This document shows, in pieces, positions 1 through 8,348 of a DNA stretch of 64,000 nt. Position 1 is the stretch's first letter. Each line of letters starts with the position of its first letter. The notes below the pieces were generated by a model, which worked only from the letters and a program-made list of their open reading frames with translations, was not told the DNA's origin and made no database searches. A program made the translations under genes and the position numbers. Source of the DNA: Pseudomonas sp. SJZ074 (GTDB lineage Bacteria; Pseudomonadota; Gammaproteobacteria; Pseudomonadales; Pseudomonadaceae); contig NZ_VIUE01000001.1 in assembly GCF_007828215.1 (NCBI RefSeq), positions 460,528-524,527 on the forward strand. The letters are read 5' to 3'.

Positions 1-592
1 GCTTCGGGTCGTTGACCATATTGGCCAACACCCGCTCACGCAATTGCGCCGGTTCGCTTGCCAGCAACCCTTGCAAGATGTGCAGCGGTGTTTCGGGATC
101 GAGCCACAGGCGTTGGCCCTCTTCGTCCAGGATCAGCGGCCTGCGCTGCCCCGCCGCCGGCTGGGTGATGACCGCCGTGCTCAGCCACACCTGTTCCTGC
201 ACGGGATACGCTTCCCAGATCGCGGCAAAGCACAACGACGCCCCCTCTCCCGGCGTCAGCCAGTAGGGCCGCTTGCGAGTGCCGCCGCGCCATTCGTAAA
301 AGCCGTTGGCCGGCAGCAGGCAGCGACGCAGGCGCAGTGCTTCACGGAACATCGGCTGCTCGGCCACGGTTTCGGCGCGGGCATGGGCCGGAGTCCGGGA
401 CAGGTCGGTCAGCCACGCAGGCGTCAACCCCCAGCGCGCCCGGGCCAGCTCACGCTGCCCCTCGGCACCGGCCCGCAGCATCAGCACCGAATCGTTAGGC
501 GAAATATTCCATTGGGCCTTCTGGTCGGCAGGAAAGCCGGGCAAGGCCGCGAAAGCGGGGTTCCAGCGAAACAGGGCATAACGTCCACACAT
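1..592 (-). CDS. yedK: SOS response-associated peptidase (YedK/HMCES family), 3' end outside window
   Basis: The protein begins MCGRYALFRWNP. In this family Cys2 becomes the N-terminal residue after Met removal and crosslinks to abasic sites in single-stranded DNA, protecting them during repair. Further family blocks are visible: WNISPN near residue 30, ARWGLTPAW near 55, and CLLPANGFYEW near 95, which carries the catalytic Asn and Glu of the family. The frame is still open at base 1, so the C-terminus is missing; about 197 codons are present against a usual 200-230. The start is fixed by the essential Met-Cys. The family assignment is firm; the role in this organism is inferred from the family. 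Confidence 0.9.
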   Translation of the reverse strand, partial: MCGRYALFRWNPAFAALPGFPADQKAQWNISPNDSVLMLRAGAEGQRELARARWGLTPAWLTDLSRTPAHARAETVAEQPMFREALRLRRCLLPANGFYEWRGGTRKRPYWLTPGEGASLCFAAIWEAYPVQEQVWLSTAVITQPAAGQRRPLILDEEGQRLWLDPETPLHILQGLLASEPAQLRERVLANMVNDPK

Positions 593-627
593 GGGGCAAC
601 ACAACTCTTGATCGAACGGTCGTCAGC

Positions 628-888
628 CTAACAGACCAGCGTGCCAGGAAAGCCCTCCGGTTCATCCCCCGGCACTGGCATCGCGGCATTGTACGCGGCG
701 ATGAGCTCCCGCGCGTATTGCGCCTGGTCATCGTCTACCACCAGCCCCAACAGGCCCTGCATCGGCAGTTCTCCAATGCCGCCCACTAGATCGCGCCCCA
801 CCAGATGTGCCGTGATGCCCTCGCTGGCGAGCATGCCTTGCAGCAGTTCGCCCTCCATCAGGTTTTCCAGCTCGTAGATTCGTTGCAT
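628..888 (-). CDS. DUF2007 small protein (putative signal-transducing protein)
   Basis: This is an 86-residue protein starting MQRIYELENLMEGELL, with the DUF2007 pattern of an amphipathic helix (residues 5-24), a short strand region and the conserved VDDDQAQYARELI helix near 50-62. DUF2007 resembles the ACT/PII-like fold and has no defined biochemical role. A G-rich ribosome site (GGGGGCG) precedes the start. It lies 12 bases downstream of the small zinc-ribbon gene on the same strand and is probably co-transcribed with it. Recognition of the family is good; function is unknown. Confidence 0.85.
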   Translation of the reverse strand: MQRIYELENLMEGELLQGMLASEGITAHLVGRDLVGGIGELPMQGLLGLVVDDDQAQYARELIAAYNAAMPVPGDEPEGFPGTLVC

Positions 889-900
889 GGGCGCCCCCCA

Positions 901-1083
901 TCAATCGTTTTCGCTGAAGACCTCGAGATGCCACTCCTCGCCATGCACTTGCAGGTTGAAAGTGATCGGTCGACAGCACACCTGACAGTCCTCGATATAG
1001 ACCTGATCTCCACCCAACAGATCCACAGTCGTCTCGACCTCTTCCCCACAATACGGACAATCATAAAGAGCGGTTTCCAGCAT
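901..1083 (-). CDS. CPXCG motif-containing cysteine-rich protein
   Basis: A 60-residue protein with two Cys pairs, CPYCGEE (residues 9-15) and CQVCCRPI (residues 33-40), spaced as in a single zinc ribbon. The CPXCG family is widespread in gamma-proteobacteria and has no established function. The start follows a GGGAGA ribosome site. It is the first gene of a probable two-gene unit with the DUF2007 gene and is divergent from the acyltransferase gene on the other strand. Confidence 0.88.
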   Translation of the reverse strand: MLETALYDCPYCGEEVETTVDLLGGDQVYIEDCQVCCRPITFNLQVHGEEWHLEVFSEND

Positions 1084-1226
1084 CGCGGTCTCCCAGGTGA
1101 CTTGTGCGTATAATCGCCGGTCTATTTGCAGGGCTATTTTCGTCTGGCTATCTTCCAGGCCGTGCCCCGTCGTTTTTTTCGAGCGAACCTTTAACTTACC
1201 CTAGCCGTTTCCAACAAGAGAGCATG

Positions 1227-2390
1227 ATGGGCGAATTCGATGCCATCCGACCTTACGACGACAGCGAAGTCCCAGCAGTGCTGGCCCGGCTGCTTGGCGA
1301 CAAGGCGTTTCTAGATATCCTCACCCACTTCCGCTTCCCGCGCCTGGCCGGCGCCTTCGGCTGGATGCTCAAACCTCTTATAGCGCAAAGATTGCGTCGT
1401 GAGTTCGCCGGTGTGACGTCGGTCGCCACTTTGCAGGACAAAGTGGAATTCTACGTCGACCATACCATCGAGCGTGCCACCGACGGCGTGACCTATACCG
1501 GGGTGGAGCAGTTCAAGTCCGGCAGTGCGTACCTGTTCATCGCCAACCACCGCGACATCGTGATGGACCCGGCCTTCGTCAACTATGCGGTGTACCACGC
1601 CGGCCTGCCGACCCCACGTATCGCCATTGGCGACAATCTGCTGCAAAAACCTTTCGTCAGCGACCTGATGCGCCTGAACAAGAGCTTCATCGTGCACCGC
1701 TCCATCACCGGACGACGGGAGAAGATGGCGGCCTATCAGCTGCTGTCAGCGTATATCAACCACTCGATCCGCCACGACTGCGCCTCGATCTGGATCGCCC
1801 AGGCCGAAGGACGGGCCAAGGATGGCGATGACCGTACCGAATCGGCCATCCTCAAGATGTTCCACATGAGCCGCAAGGACGAGCCGTTCGGCGAGGTCAT
1901 CCAGTCGCTGAATCTCACACCCGTGTCGATCAGCTACGAATACGACCCATGCGACCAGGCCAAGGCCCGCGAGCTGTACATCCGCGCCACCACCGGCACC
2001 TACACCAAGGCACCGGGCGAGGATGACGTGAGCATCGCCAAGGGCATCACCGGCTACAAGGGCCGGGTGCACGTGAACTTCGCCGCGCCGATCACCGAGC
2101 TGTTCGAAGACACCAAGCAATTGGCCCAGGAGATGGATCGGCAGATTCTCGGCGGCTACCGCCTGTTCCCGGTGCATTACCTGGCTTACGCCCAATGGAC
2201 CGATGCCGATCCGCAGTTGCAGGTTCCGCAGGCGGCCGAGGTATTCGACGCCGATGAACTGGCCAAGGCCCAGGAAGAATGGCAACGCCGGTTGGATGCG
2301 TGCCCGGCGGAACACCGGCCGTTCCTGATACTGCAATATGCGACGCCGGTGCGTAATCAGTATCGGGTCAAGGCGGGGTTGGCGTTGTAA
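1227..2390 (+). CDS. PlsC/PlsB-like 1-acyl-sn-glycerol-3-phosphate acyltransferase
   Basis: A 387-residue cytosolic or membrane-peripheral acyltransferase. The acyl-acceptor block NHRDIVMDP (about residues 107-115) and a later EGRAKDGDDRT segment (near 195) are the glycerolipid acyltransferase signature blocks. No transmembrane helix is evident. The family is annotated in pseudomonads as glycerol acyltransferase; the acyl donor and acceptor cannot be read from sequence. The open frame runs upstream to 1104, but an AAGAGAG ribosome site sits just before tandem ATGs at 1224 and 1227, so the start is one of these. A REP-like hairpin follows the stop. Confidence 0.82.
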   Translation: MGEFDAIRPYDDSEVPAVLARLLGDKAFLDILTHFRFPRLAGAFGWMLKPLIAQRLRREFAGVTSVATLQDKVEFYVDHTIERATDGVTYTGVEQFKSGSAYLFIANHRDIVMDPAFVNYAVYHAGLPTPRIAIGDNLLQKPFVSDLMRLNKSFIVHRSITGRREKMAAYQLLSAYINHSIRHDCASIWIAQAEGRAKDGDDRTESAILKMFHMSRKDEPFGEVIQSLNLTPVSISYEYDPCDQAKARELYIRATTGTYTKAPGEDDVSIAKGITGYKGRVHVNFAAPITELFEDTKQLAQEMDRQILGGYRLFPVHYLAYAQWTDADPQLQVPQAAEVFDADELAKAQEEWQRRLDACPAEHRPFLILQYATPVRNQYRVKAGLAL

Positions 2391-2405
2391 GCCAACGCAG
2401 GGTCC

Positions 2406-2435
2406 TGTGGCGAGGGGATTTATCCCCTCGCCACA
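2406..2435. repeat. REP-like palindrome after acyltransferase gene
   Basis: The inverted repeat TGTGGCGAGGGGA/TCCCCTCGCCACA has only a four-base loop. The same GTGGCGAGG core recurs near 8197 and 51552. It lies directly behind a stop codon and may also act as a 3' mRNA stabiliser or weak terminator. Confidence 0.75.
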
Positions 2436-2460
2436 AAAAGCTTCTTTGTCGCCGGTAATC

Positions 2461-2745
2461 TCAGCTGATCTGCGTGCTGATCCACGACACCAGCAAGGCC
2501 AACGCCAGACAGCCAAAACCGAACCGGTAGAAGAACCGGTTCATGCGCTGGGTCGCCAGGTCCAGCAACGCTTCGAAGCGCTCCTCGCCATTACCGCTGC
2601 GCGTTTGCAAACTTGCACGCGCCCGCAGTTCGCGGCGGCGCGTCGCATGCAGCACCCAGCCGCCCGGGCAGGCAAACAATAGCGCGAGCAAGTTGATCAA
2701 TTTGGCGGGGTGGGTAGCGAACAACGAAAGCAGATGCAGCGACAT
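2461..2745 (-). CDS. Small conserved membrane protein, unknown function
   Basis: About 94 residues when started at MSLHLLSLF; the frame stays open 4 codons upstream. One hydrophobic segment lies near residues 14-32, a basic, polar stretch follows at about 35-70, and a second hydrophobic helix ends the protein (FGFGCLALALLVSW). The layout suggests two membrane passes with a charged loop between them. No family is recognised. It converges on the acyltransferase gene. Confidence 0.6.
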   Translation of the reverse strand: MSLHLLSLFATHPAKLINLLALLFACPGGWVLHATRRRELRARASLQTRSGNGEERFEALLDLATQRMNRFFYRFGFGCLALALLVSWISTQIS

Positions 2746-2924
2746 CACAAACCTCAAGCAAAACAGGCGGGACCTTCGGACAGGGCGCGGATTCTACCGA
2801 AAGCCCACCGCCCTGCCCCGTTTTTTCCGACCTGTGGGGCTGAGCTAGGGACTACTTTCCCCGTCACGGTTTCGTCATCTGGATAAGCCACCCTGTCGCC
2901 CTCCAAACCTGCACGGACCCCGTC

Positions 2925-3131
2925 ATGCTTCACGCCGAAAACCAGGATCGCCTCTATCTCATCACGCCGAGCGACGAACAACAGAACCTCGTCGGCAGCC
3001 TGTCTTTCAACGTACAGGACCCACATTGGCTGGTGTATTGCGCCCTCGGTGGTCATCAACATGCCGACCTGCCGGAGACTGACCTGTTGACGGGCATCAG
3101 TGTGCTGGAATTGTATTCACAGGCTGCCTGA
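2925..3131 (+). CDS. Small conserved hypothetical protein
   Basis: A 68-residue soluble protein (MLHAENQDRLYLITPSDEQQ...) with Pseudomonas-like codon use, ending directly in front of a REP pair. No signal peptide, membrane segment or known motif is seen. The ribosome site is weak. It is kept as a gene because of its composition and stop-REP context; function is unknown. Confidence 0.55.
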   Translation: MLHAENQDRLYLITPSDEQQNLVGSLSFNVQDPHWLVYCALGGHQHADLPETDLLTGISVLELYSQAA

Positions 3132-3137
3132 AACCAA

Positions 3138-3227
3138 TGTGGGAGCGAGCCTGCTCGCGATGAGAGGGTGTCAGTCGACGTCAATGTCGCTGACCCGCCG
3201 CTGTCGCGAGCAGGCTCGCTCCCACAG
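3138..3227. repeat. REP doublet (REPIN-type inverted pair)
   Basis: Two inverted copies of a TGTGGGAGCGAGCCTGCTCGCGA element are separated by about 40 unrelated bases. Each copy can form its own hairpin and the two together a longer stem. It sits between a stop codon and the convergent lipoprotein gene. Confidence 0.88.
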
Positions 3228-3256
3228 GGGGGTGACTTCCTGGCAGGAACGAAACC

Positions 3257-3841
3257 TTACTCGGCCAACACCTGCCCGATGGTCGGATCCTTGAACAGCC
3301 GGGTCAGAGCGTCGCTCAACACATCGCTGACCAGCTTGGTGTTGGTGTCCTGGTTGGGCGCCATGCCGAAACGCTGGTCCAGGGAAGCCCCATAACGACC
3401 GCTGTAACGACGGTTGGCGTTCTGCACATCGGAACGGAAAGTCGCGCCAATGGTGGCTTCGGTCACGTACATGCCTTCCTTGGGCGATTGGTACTTGAGT
3501 TCGGCCAGGGTAACGGTCAGCTGTGGCGCATTCATCGCGTTCGCGGTAGGGGTGAAGCCCAGCAGACGCACTGCGGCTTCAGCCTGGGCCTGCAGCTTCG
3601 GCAGGATCTGCGCGCCCTGTACCGTGATGACGCTGGTTTCCGGATACAGACCGCCACGGGTACCGAGCGTCGGTGATGGACGGCCGTCCACCACCCGTAC
3701 CACCACCGGCTGGCCATGACCCACAGGCGCCAGCTGGGCGTTGAGCTTGGGTTCCGGGTTAAGTTGTTGCGGGCTGTGGGCGCAGCCGACAAGGGTCAGA
3801 CTGGTCACAGCGATCAAACCGAACAACAGGCGTTGCAACAT
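3257..3841 (-). CDS. YajG-family outer-membrane lipoprotein
   Basis: A 194-residue lipoprotein: a Lys/Arg-poor but hydrophobic signal (MLQRLLFGLIAVTSL) leads to the lipobox LVGC with Cys at about residue 20. The mature part matches the YajG pattern, with a VVRVVDGRP strand near 50, a GGLYPETSVIT segment, and a C-terminal VLSDALTRLF helix. A GGAGAG ribosome site lies 7-8 bases before the ATG at 3841, which decides against the ATG two codons upstream. YajG lipoproteins are of unknown function; outer-membrane anchoring is inferred from the absence of Asp at +2 (Ala follows the Cys). Confidence 0.82.
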   Translation of the reverse strand: MLQRLLFGLIAVTSLTLVGCAHSPQQLNPEPKLNAQLAPVGHGQPVVVRVVDGRPSPTLGTRGGLYPETSVITVQGAQILPKLQAQAEAAVRLLGFTPTANAMNAPQLTVTLAELKYQSPKEGMYVTEATIGATFRSDVQNANRRYSGRYGASLDQRFGMAPNQDTNTKLVSDVLSDALTRLFKDPTIGQVLAE

Positions 3842-4042
3842 GCTCATCTCTCCAGAATCGGGCACTGACAGACCAGCAGTATAGCGGTGCGCCAACGCGG
3901 CGAACCAGCCGAATGAATACTGAAATTTCTGACATGTACCGCCAATGCCGGTTCCTGTCACGCCACTGTCACGGTCCTTACACCGGCATGTCATGGCTCG
4001 CTGTCAGGCTACTCACAAGTCCCTCGACACGGAAATCCGCCC

Positions 4043-4276
4043 ATGCGCCTTCTCATCTCTCTGTTCATCCCACGTCCACAGCATCGCAGCTTTGCCCTAC
4101 TGGATCGCAACGGCCACTGCCAGGCGTTCAAGCAATGCAGCTTGCAACCGATGGGCGAAGGCTGGGTGGAAATTGAAGAAATCCGTCTGAGCTGGCTGCA
4201 CCGACCGCTACCCGCCAGCGCCCGTGTACAACCGCTTCGCAGTCGCGCGCGCAGCCGCCAGTTGTTGGCCATCTGA
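4043..4276 (+). CDS. Small conserved hypothetical protein
   Basis: A 77-residue basic protein (MRLLISLFIPRPQHRSFALLD...) with an Arg-rich tail (LRSRARSRQ). The N-terminal half reads like a short beta-rich domain (a strand, RNG turn, strand). There is no signal peptide or recognised family. Codon use is typical of the neighbours. It stands alone before the long mqo leader. Confidence 0.55.
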   Translation: MRLLISLFIPRPQHRSFALLDRNGHCQAFKQCSLQPMGEGWVEIEEIRLSWLHRPLPASARVQPLRSRARSRQLLAI

Positions 4277-4845
4277 CCGAATGGCTAATAAAAGTCATTA
4301 AACACGACCATTTTCCTGCGTTTCTTCGTTACAATCTCCCCCCGATTATAAGGACGTCTCCTGATCGGGCCTCGCAACACCGCCGATGCGCTTGTATTGG
4401 CACCCCGCATCGCCCACAGAGAGCCGCCCACACAGATCGAGTGAAGCTGGCGCGCCTGCTGTTTCCGGGCCAATCACCACTTTTCGCGAATCTGCAGAGC
4501 TGTCATTACGCCCGGTTACGGAGCTGTCCGACCGTTTTGCCTGTCATGTACTGCATGGGCCAAACAATCGGGACACGGTACCTGGCTGGGACAGCCCTTT
4601 TTTGAGGTTCACGTCTTCAAAAGAGCGTGAAAAAACGGGTTTTCACAACTTCACAAGAGTGTGGCGAGCAAATGAAGAGTTTTGCGTCTGAACAAGCACC
4701 ATTGGCGTCTGAAACAGCCCAACGACACAGGACCGGATATCGTTCAAGAACCGGCGTCTGAAGCCTGTCCGCTACGGATTTGGTTGCACGAACGGATGTC
4801 TCGGCCATAAGTCGAATTGCCCGCCCGGCGCTTAAATGAGTTCAT
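4277..4845. other. Gene-poor stretch upstream of mqo
   Basis: No convincing gene was found in these 570 bases; the open frames present have poor codon use and no ribosome sites. The stretch carries three direct copies of GCGTCTGA at 4684, 4705 and 4754 and is less GC-rich than its flanks. It is probably promoter and leader sequence of mqo. Confidence 0.5.
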
Positions 4846-5010
4846 GTGACTCTTGAGGCCAGGCTGCATGCATTCGTAGCAGTTGCAAAAAATTGCGAAG
4901 ATTCGGACATGGCGATCCTGGCCATGGGTACCTGGGGCGCAACCGACCTGCCCCGCCACTCTGGCCGCTATGCCGACAATTTGGTGCTGCAGATTTTGGA
5001 GACGCGTTAA
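4846..5010 (+). CDS. Candidate small ORF translationally coupled to mqo
   Basis: A short frame of 54 codons from a GTG (or 33 codons from the ATG at 4909) ends in TAA directly joined to the mqo start (TAAATG). The translation looks protein-like in its second half (MAILAMGTWGATDLPRHSG), and that half has G/C-rich third positions. No clear ribosome site or family is seen, so it may equally be non-coding leader sequence. If real, it could couple translation of mqo to its own. Confidence 0.3.
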   Translation: MTLEARLHAFVAVAKNCEDSDMAILAMGTWGATDLPRHSGRYADNLVLQILETR

Positions 5011-6516
5011 ATGGCGCATAACGAAGCAGTCGATGTAGTTCTGGTAGGGGCCGGCATCATGAGCGCCACCCTGGCCGTGCTGCTCAAGGAGCTCGACCCC
5101 GCGATTTCGCTGGAAGTCGTCGAGCTGATGGATTCCGGTGCCGCGGAGAGTTCCAACCCCTGGAACAATGCCGGCACCGGCCACGCCGGTCTGTGTGAGC
5201 TGAACTACACGCCGCAAGCGGCCGATGGCAGTGTCGACATCAAGAAAGCCGTGCACATCAACACCCAGTTCGAGGTGTCGAAGCAATTCTGGACATACCT
5301 GACCCAGAAAAGCACATTCGGCTCCTCCAGGTCCTTTATCGCCCCGGTGCCGCACCTGAGCTTCGTGCAGGGCGAAAAAGGCGTGTCGTTCCTGAAGAAG
5401 CGCTTCGAACTGCTGAGCCAGCATCACGCCTTCGCCGACATGGAATACACCGAAGACAAAGGCAAGATGGCTGAGTGGATGCCGCTGATGATGCCGGGGC
5501 GTCCGGCCGATGAAGTCATCGCCGCCACTCGGGTCATGAACGGCACCGACGTCAACTTCGGCGCCCTGACCAATCAACTGCTCAAGCACCTGACCAGCGC
5601 CCCCGACACCCAGGTCAAGTACTGCAAGCGCGTCACCGGCCTCAAGCGCAACGGCAGCGGCTGGACCGTGAGCATCAAGGACGTCAACTCCGGCAGCAGC
5701 CGCGACGTCGATGCCAAGTTCGTCTTCCTGGGTGCCGGCGGCGCCGCATTGCCACTGCTGCAAGCCTCGGGCATCGAGGAAAGCAAAGGCTTCGGCGGCT
5801 TCCCGGTCAGCGGCCAATGGCTGCGTTGCGACAACCCGGAAGTGGTCAAGCACCACCAGGCCAAGGTCTACAGCCAGGCTGCGGTGGGCTCGCCACCGAT
5901 GTCGGTGCCGCACCTGGATACCCGCGTGGTCGATGGCAAGAAATCCCTGTTGTTCGGACCCTATGCCGGTTTCACCACCAAGTTCCTCAAGCACGGCTCT
6001 ATCATGGACCTGCCGCTGTCGGTACGCGCCGGCAACATCGGCCCTATGCTGGCGGTAGCCCGGGACAACATGGACCTGACCAAGTACCTGATCAGCGAAG
6101 TGATGCAATCCATGGAGCAGCGCCTGGAATCCCTGCGCCGCTTCTATCCCGAGGCGAGAGCCGAGGACTGGCGCCTGGAAGTGGCCGGCCAACGGGTGCA
6201 GATCATCAAGAAAGATCCGAAGAAAGGTGGCGTCCTGCAGTTCGGTACCGAGCTGGTGGCAGCCAAGGACGGTACCCTCGCCGCCCTGCTTGGCGCATCG
6301 CCAGGCGCTTCGGTGACCGTTTCGATCATGCTGGACCTGATCGAGCGTTGCTTCCCGGACAAGGCCAAGGGAGAGTGGGCCGCCAAGCTCGCGGAAATCT
6401 TCCCGGCCCGGGAAAAAGTGCTTGAAACCGACGCGGCGCTGTATCGCAAGATCAATGCGCAGAACAACATCGCGCTGGGACTGGTTGAAGACAGCAAGGC
6501 TAAAAGTTACGCCTGA
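5011..6516 (+). CDS. mqo: Malate:quinone oxidoreductase
   Basis: A 501-residue FAD enzyme that oxidises malate to oxaloacetate and passes electrons to the quinone pool, acting in the TCA cycle at the inner face of the membrane. The FAD-binding [10 protein letters not shown] motif lies at residues 13-22, and the [19 protein letters not shown] block of the Mqo family near 50-68. [13 protein letters not shown] near 240 is the second dinucleotide-fold strand. Length is normal for the family. A GGAG site lies 9 bases before the ATG. A strong hairpin terminator follows the stop, so it is transcribed alone or with the small upstream frame. Confidence 0.96.
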   Translation: MAHNEAVDVVLVGAGIMSATLAVLLKELDPAISLEVVELMDSGAAESSNPWNNAGTGHAGLCELNYTPQAADGSVDIKKAVHINTQFEVSKQFWTYLTQKSTFGSSRSFIAPVPHLSFVQGEKGVSFLKKRFELLSQHHAFADMEYTEDKGKMAEWMPLMMPGRPADEVIAATRVMNGTDVNFGALTNQLLKHLTSAPDTQVKYCKRVTGLKRNGSGWTVSIKDVNSGSSRDVDAKFVFLGAGGAALPLLQASGIEESKGFGGFPVSGQWLRCDNPEVVKHHQAKVYSQAAVGSPPMSVPHLDTRVVDGKKSLLFGPYAGFTTKFLKHGSIMDLPLSVRAGNIGPMLAVARDNMDLTKYLISEVMQSMEQRLESLRRFYPEARAEDWRLEVAGQRVQIIKKDPKKGGVLQFGTELVAAKDGTLAALLGASPGASVTVSIMLDLIERCFPDKAKGEWAAKLAEIFPAREKVLETDAALYRKINAQNNIALGLVEDSKAKSYA

Positions 6517-6535
6517 TCCTCTGTCGTTATAAATA

Positions 6536-6563
6536 AAAGCCTCCAAATTATGGAGGCTTTTTA
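6536..6563 (+). terminator. Intrinsic terminator of mqo
   Basis: The stem AAAAGCCTCC/GGAGGCTTTT with a seven-base loop (AAATTAT) is followed by a T-rich tail. It begins 20 bases after the mqo stop. The A-tract on the other side means it could also serve the convergent gene at 6574. Confidence 0.92.
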
Positions 6564-6573
6564 TTTTCGGCGT

Positions 6574-7035
6574 TTATTTCATGCTGAACTTGATGCGTGT
6601 TCCGCCATGACGAACGTAATCGTCGTCATCATCGATCTCAAACAACTCTGCGACACAGTAATCCTTGGGTTGTGCATCGACCCAACGACGATAAGGCATT
6701 GTCTGCTCATCACTCACCGGGGCTTTGGCGATGTGCCCGAAACTGAAATGGCACTTGCGACTGCCTTGGATGTAGGTAAAGGACTCGCGCTCGGCGCGCG
6801 ACTGGGGCAGGTAATAGGTCAGTTCCTGACTCGCACCGGGGTTTACCGAAAAGCCATGGCCTGCATTGGCCGGGTCCTGGGTCCAGGTGAAGTCGCTGCC
6901 TGGGACAATCGTTGCCGACGTTGCATTGAATATTTCCACATTGACGATCTCATCGAACGCATTGGAAGCCGAACTTGCCAGACAACCGAGCAAGGCCAAC
7001 AGCGCCCCGGCGATACATTTGCTTTTATCTTCCAT
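6574..7035 (-). CDS. Secreted or periplasmic protein, unknown function
   Basis: A 153-residue protein with a Sec signal peptide (MEDKSKCIAGALLALLGCLASSASNA, probable cleavage after SNA at residue 26). The mature part is beta-rich and ends with a run of five Asp (EIDDDDDY, near 138-142) followed by a basic C-terminus. It has two mature Cys residues, near 95 and 127, that could form a disulfide. No family is recognised. It is on the same strand as the PA4642-like gene 190 bases upstream, and shares the mqo terminator region. Confidence 0.65.
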   Translation of the reverse strand: MEDKSKCIAGALLALLGCLASSASNAFDEIVNVEIFNATSATIVPGSDFTWTQDPANAGHGFSVNPGASQELTYYLPQSRAERESFTYIQGSRKCHFSFGHIAKAPVSDEQTMPYRRWVDAQPKDYCVAELFEIDDDDDYVRHGGTRIKFSMK

Positions 7036-7225
7036 GATAAATACTGCTCCATTAAAACCATTGAATTGAAACCATCCGGCCTCAATGCAAAAGTAATGGA
7101 AATCAAACTAAAACAGAACAGTCCGAATGGTGACATAACCTTTCGGACACTTCTTAAACGACTATCAGGAAAACTAAAGAAAAACGATCAAACGCCTCGA
7201 AAGGCGTTAATCCGTTCTAACTCGC

Positions 7226-7513
7226 TCAGCCACGGGCTTTGTTGAACAACTCGATGTATTCCTCGGCATTGCGCTGATCCTGGATCAATGCAATGAAGTC
7301 ATTACCGTGCTCATCCTTGCCATTGAGGTCATAGCCGGCTTCGACGAAAAAGGTCAGGAAACGCTCGAAATCATCGACCCGCAGGCCGCGGTAACCCTTG
7401 ATCAGTTTATGCAACGACGGCGAGGTGGCATCGGCGGGTTCGAAATTGAGGAACAGCTTGATCTGTTCATCGCCAATCTCGTCACCAATCACTTGTTTCT
7501 TGTCTTTACGCAT
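7226..7513 (-). CDS. PA4642-family conserved protein
   Basis: A 95-residue acidic, soluble protein (MRKDKKQVIGDEIGDEQIKLFLNFEP...) whose sequence and position match the Pseudomonas family named after PA4642. Helical segments YRGLRVDDFERFLTFFVEAGYD and a DEHGNDF turn are visible. A GGAG site precedes the ATG. Function is unknown; naming is from memory of the syntenic gene. Confidence 0.75.
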   Translation of the reverse strand: MRKDKKQVIGDEIGDEQIKLFLNFEPADATSPSLHKLIKGYRGLRVDDFERFLTFFVEAGYDLNGKDEHGNDFIALIQDQRNAEEYIELFNKARG

Positions 7514-7574
7514 AGCCGACTCCAACTCGCACAGTTCACGGGGCGGGCAGTTTACCCCCGGCAAGCCCCGGGGC

Positions 7575-8060
7575 TCAACGCGAGCGTACCGCTCCGGTGT
7601 GCAGGTCGGCCCAGACGTGGCCGTTGGCGTAGCTGAGGAACTGCACATACACCGTATCGTTGCGCAGCAGATCGATGACCGCCCGATAATGCGCCTGTGG
7701 ATAAGACAGGGTCAGGGTCTTGCTCGCCTCGTCGAAGGCCGGCTTCTTCAGGCTCTTGCTTTCGCCATCGAAGTTGAGGATCACCTGATTGATGGTGGCG
7801 CCCTTGTTCAGGGGCTTGCCCTTGAGGCGCACCAGCAACGACGAGGTCACCGGTATCGGTTGCTGGTTGGACTGACGTTGATTGCCCAGCACCACCGAGT
7901 ATTCGGTGACTTGCAGCAGTTGCTGCTGTTCGGGCTGCTCCTGGCGCACCGTCAGGTCATCAGGCGGCAGGAACTGGCTGTGCATCGGCGCGGCAACAGC
8001 CACCAGCGGCAGGCTGGAAATCAGAAGCAAGGCGGCACGGCGGCGGATCGATACAGTCAT
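7575..8060 (-). CDS. Periplasmic conserved hypothetical protein
   Basis: A 161-residue protein with a signal peptide (MTVSIRRRAALLLISSLPLVAVAAP, cleavage near VAA or AAP). A Gln-rich region follows at about 38-75, then a beta-rich C-terminal domain. The ATG at 8060 is preceded by GGAG; the longer open frame upstream has no ribosome site. It lies just upstream of the PA4642-like gene on the same strand (61 bases), probably as one unit. No enzyme motif was found. Confidence 0.65.
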   Translation of the reverse strand: MTVSIRRRAALLLISSLPLVAVAAPMHSQFLPPDDLTVRQEQPEQQQLLQVTEYSVVLGNQRQSNQQPIPVTSSLLVRLKGKPLNKGATINQVILNFDGESKSLKKPAFDEASKTLTLSYPQAHYRAVIDLLRNDTVYVQFLSYANGHVWADLHTGAVRSR

Positions 8061-8196
8061 GACAGGCTCCGGGATCTTGGCCCGGCACTCTAGCATGAGC
8101 ATGGTCGGTAAAAATAAACGATACGGATCAATACTGCCGCACACCGCAGGAGGCATACTCAAAGGGCCATCATCCTGAAATCAATGGCGATGCCTT

Positions 8197-8293
8197 TGTG
8201 GCGAGGGAGCTTGCTCCCGCTCGATTGCGCAGCAATCGCAAAAACAGCCAGGGGCTGCTACGCAGCCCAGCGGGAGCAAGCTCCCTCGCCACA
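8197..8293. repeat. REP doublet upstream of sulP
   Basis: TGTGGCGAGGGAGCTTGCTCCCGCT and its inverted partner AGCGGGAGCAAGCTCCCTCGCCACA form a pair with a central GCAATCGCAAAAACAG-type spacer. It stands about 55 bases before the sulP start, in the divergent promoter region, an uncommon place for a REP. Confidence 0.88.
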
Positions 8294-8348
8294 GGGATTG
8301 GTGTCCGGCAGGTCCGGTGTCTTTGCCCATTCATTTTGAGGAGTACCC

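Noticed and set aside
3138..3227. Insertion-sequence end or CRISPR-like repeats
   Set aside because: The repeats are paired REP palindromes with no transposase, target duplication or regularly spaced array.
4744..6546. 600-codon open frame antisense to mqo
   Set aside because: It is a mirror of the high-GC mqo coding frame; the translation is His/Gln/Gly-rich without motifs, and mqo is unmistakable.
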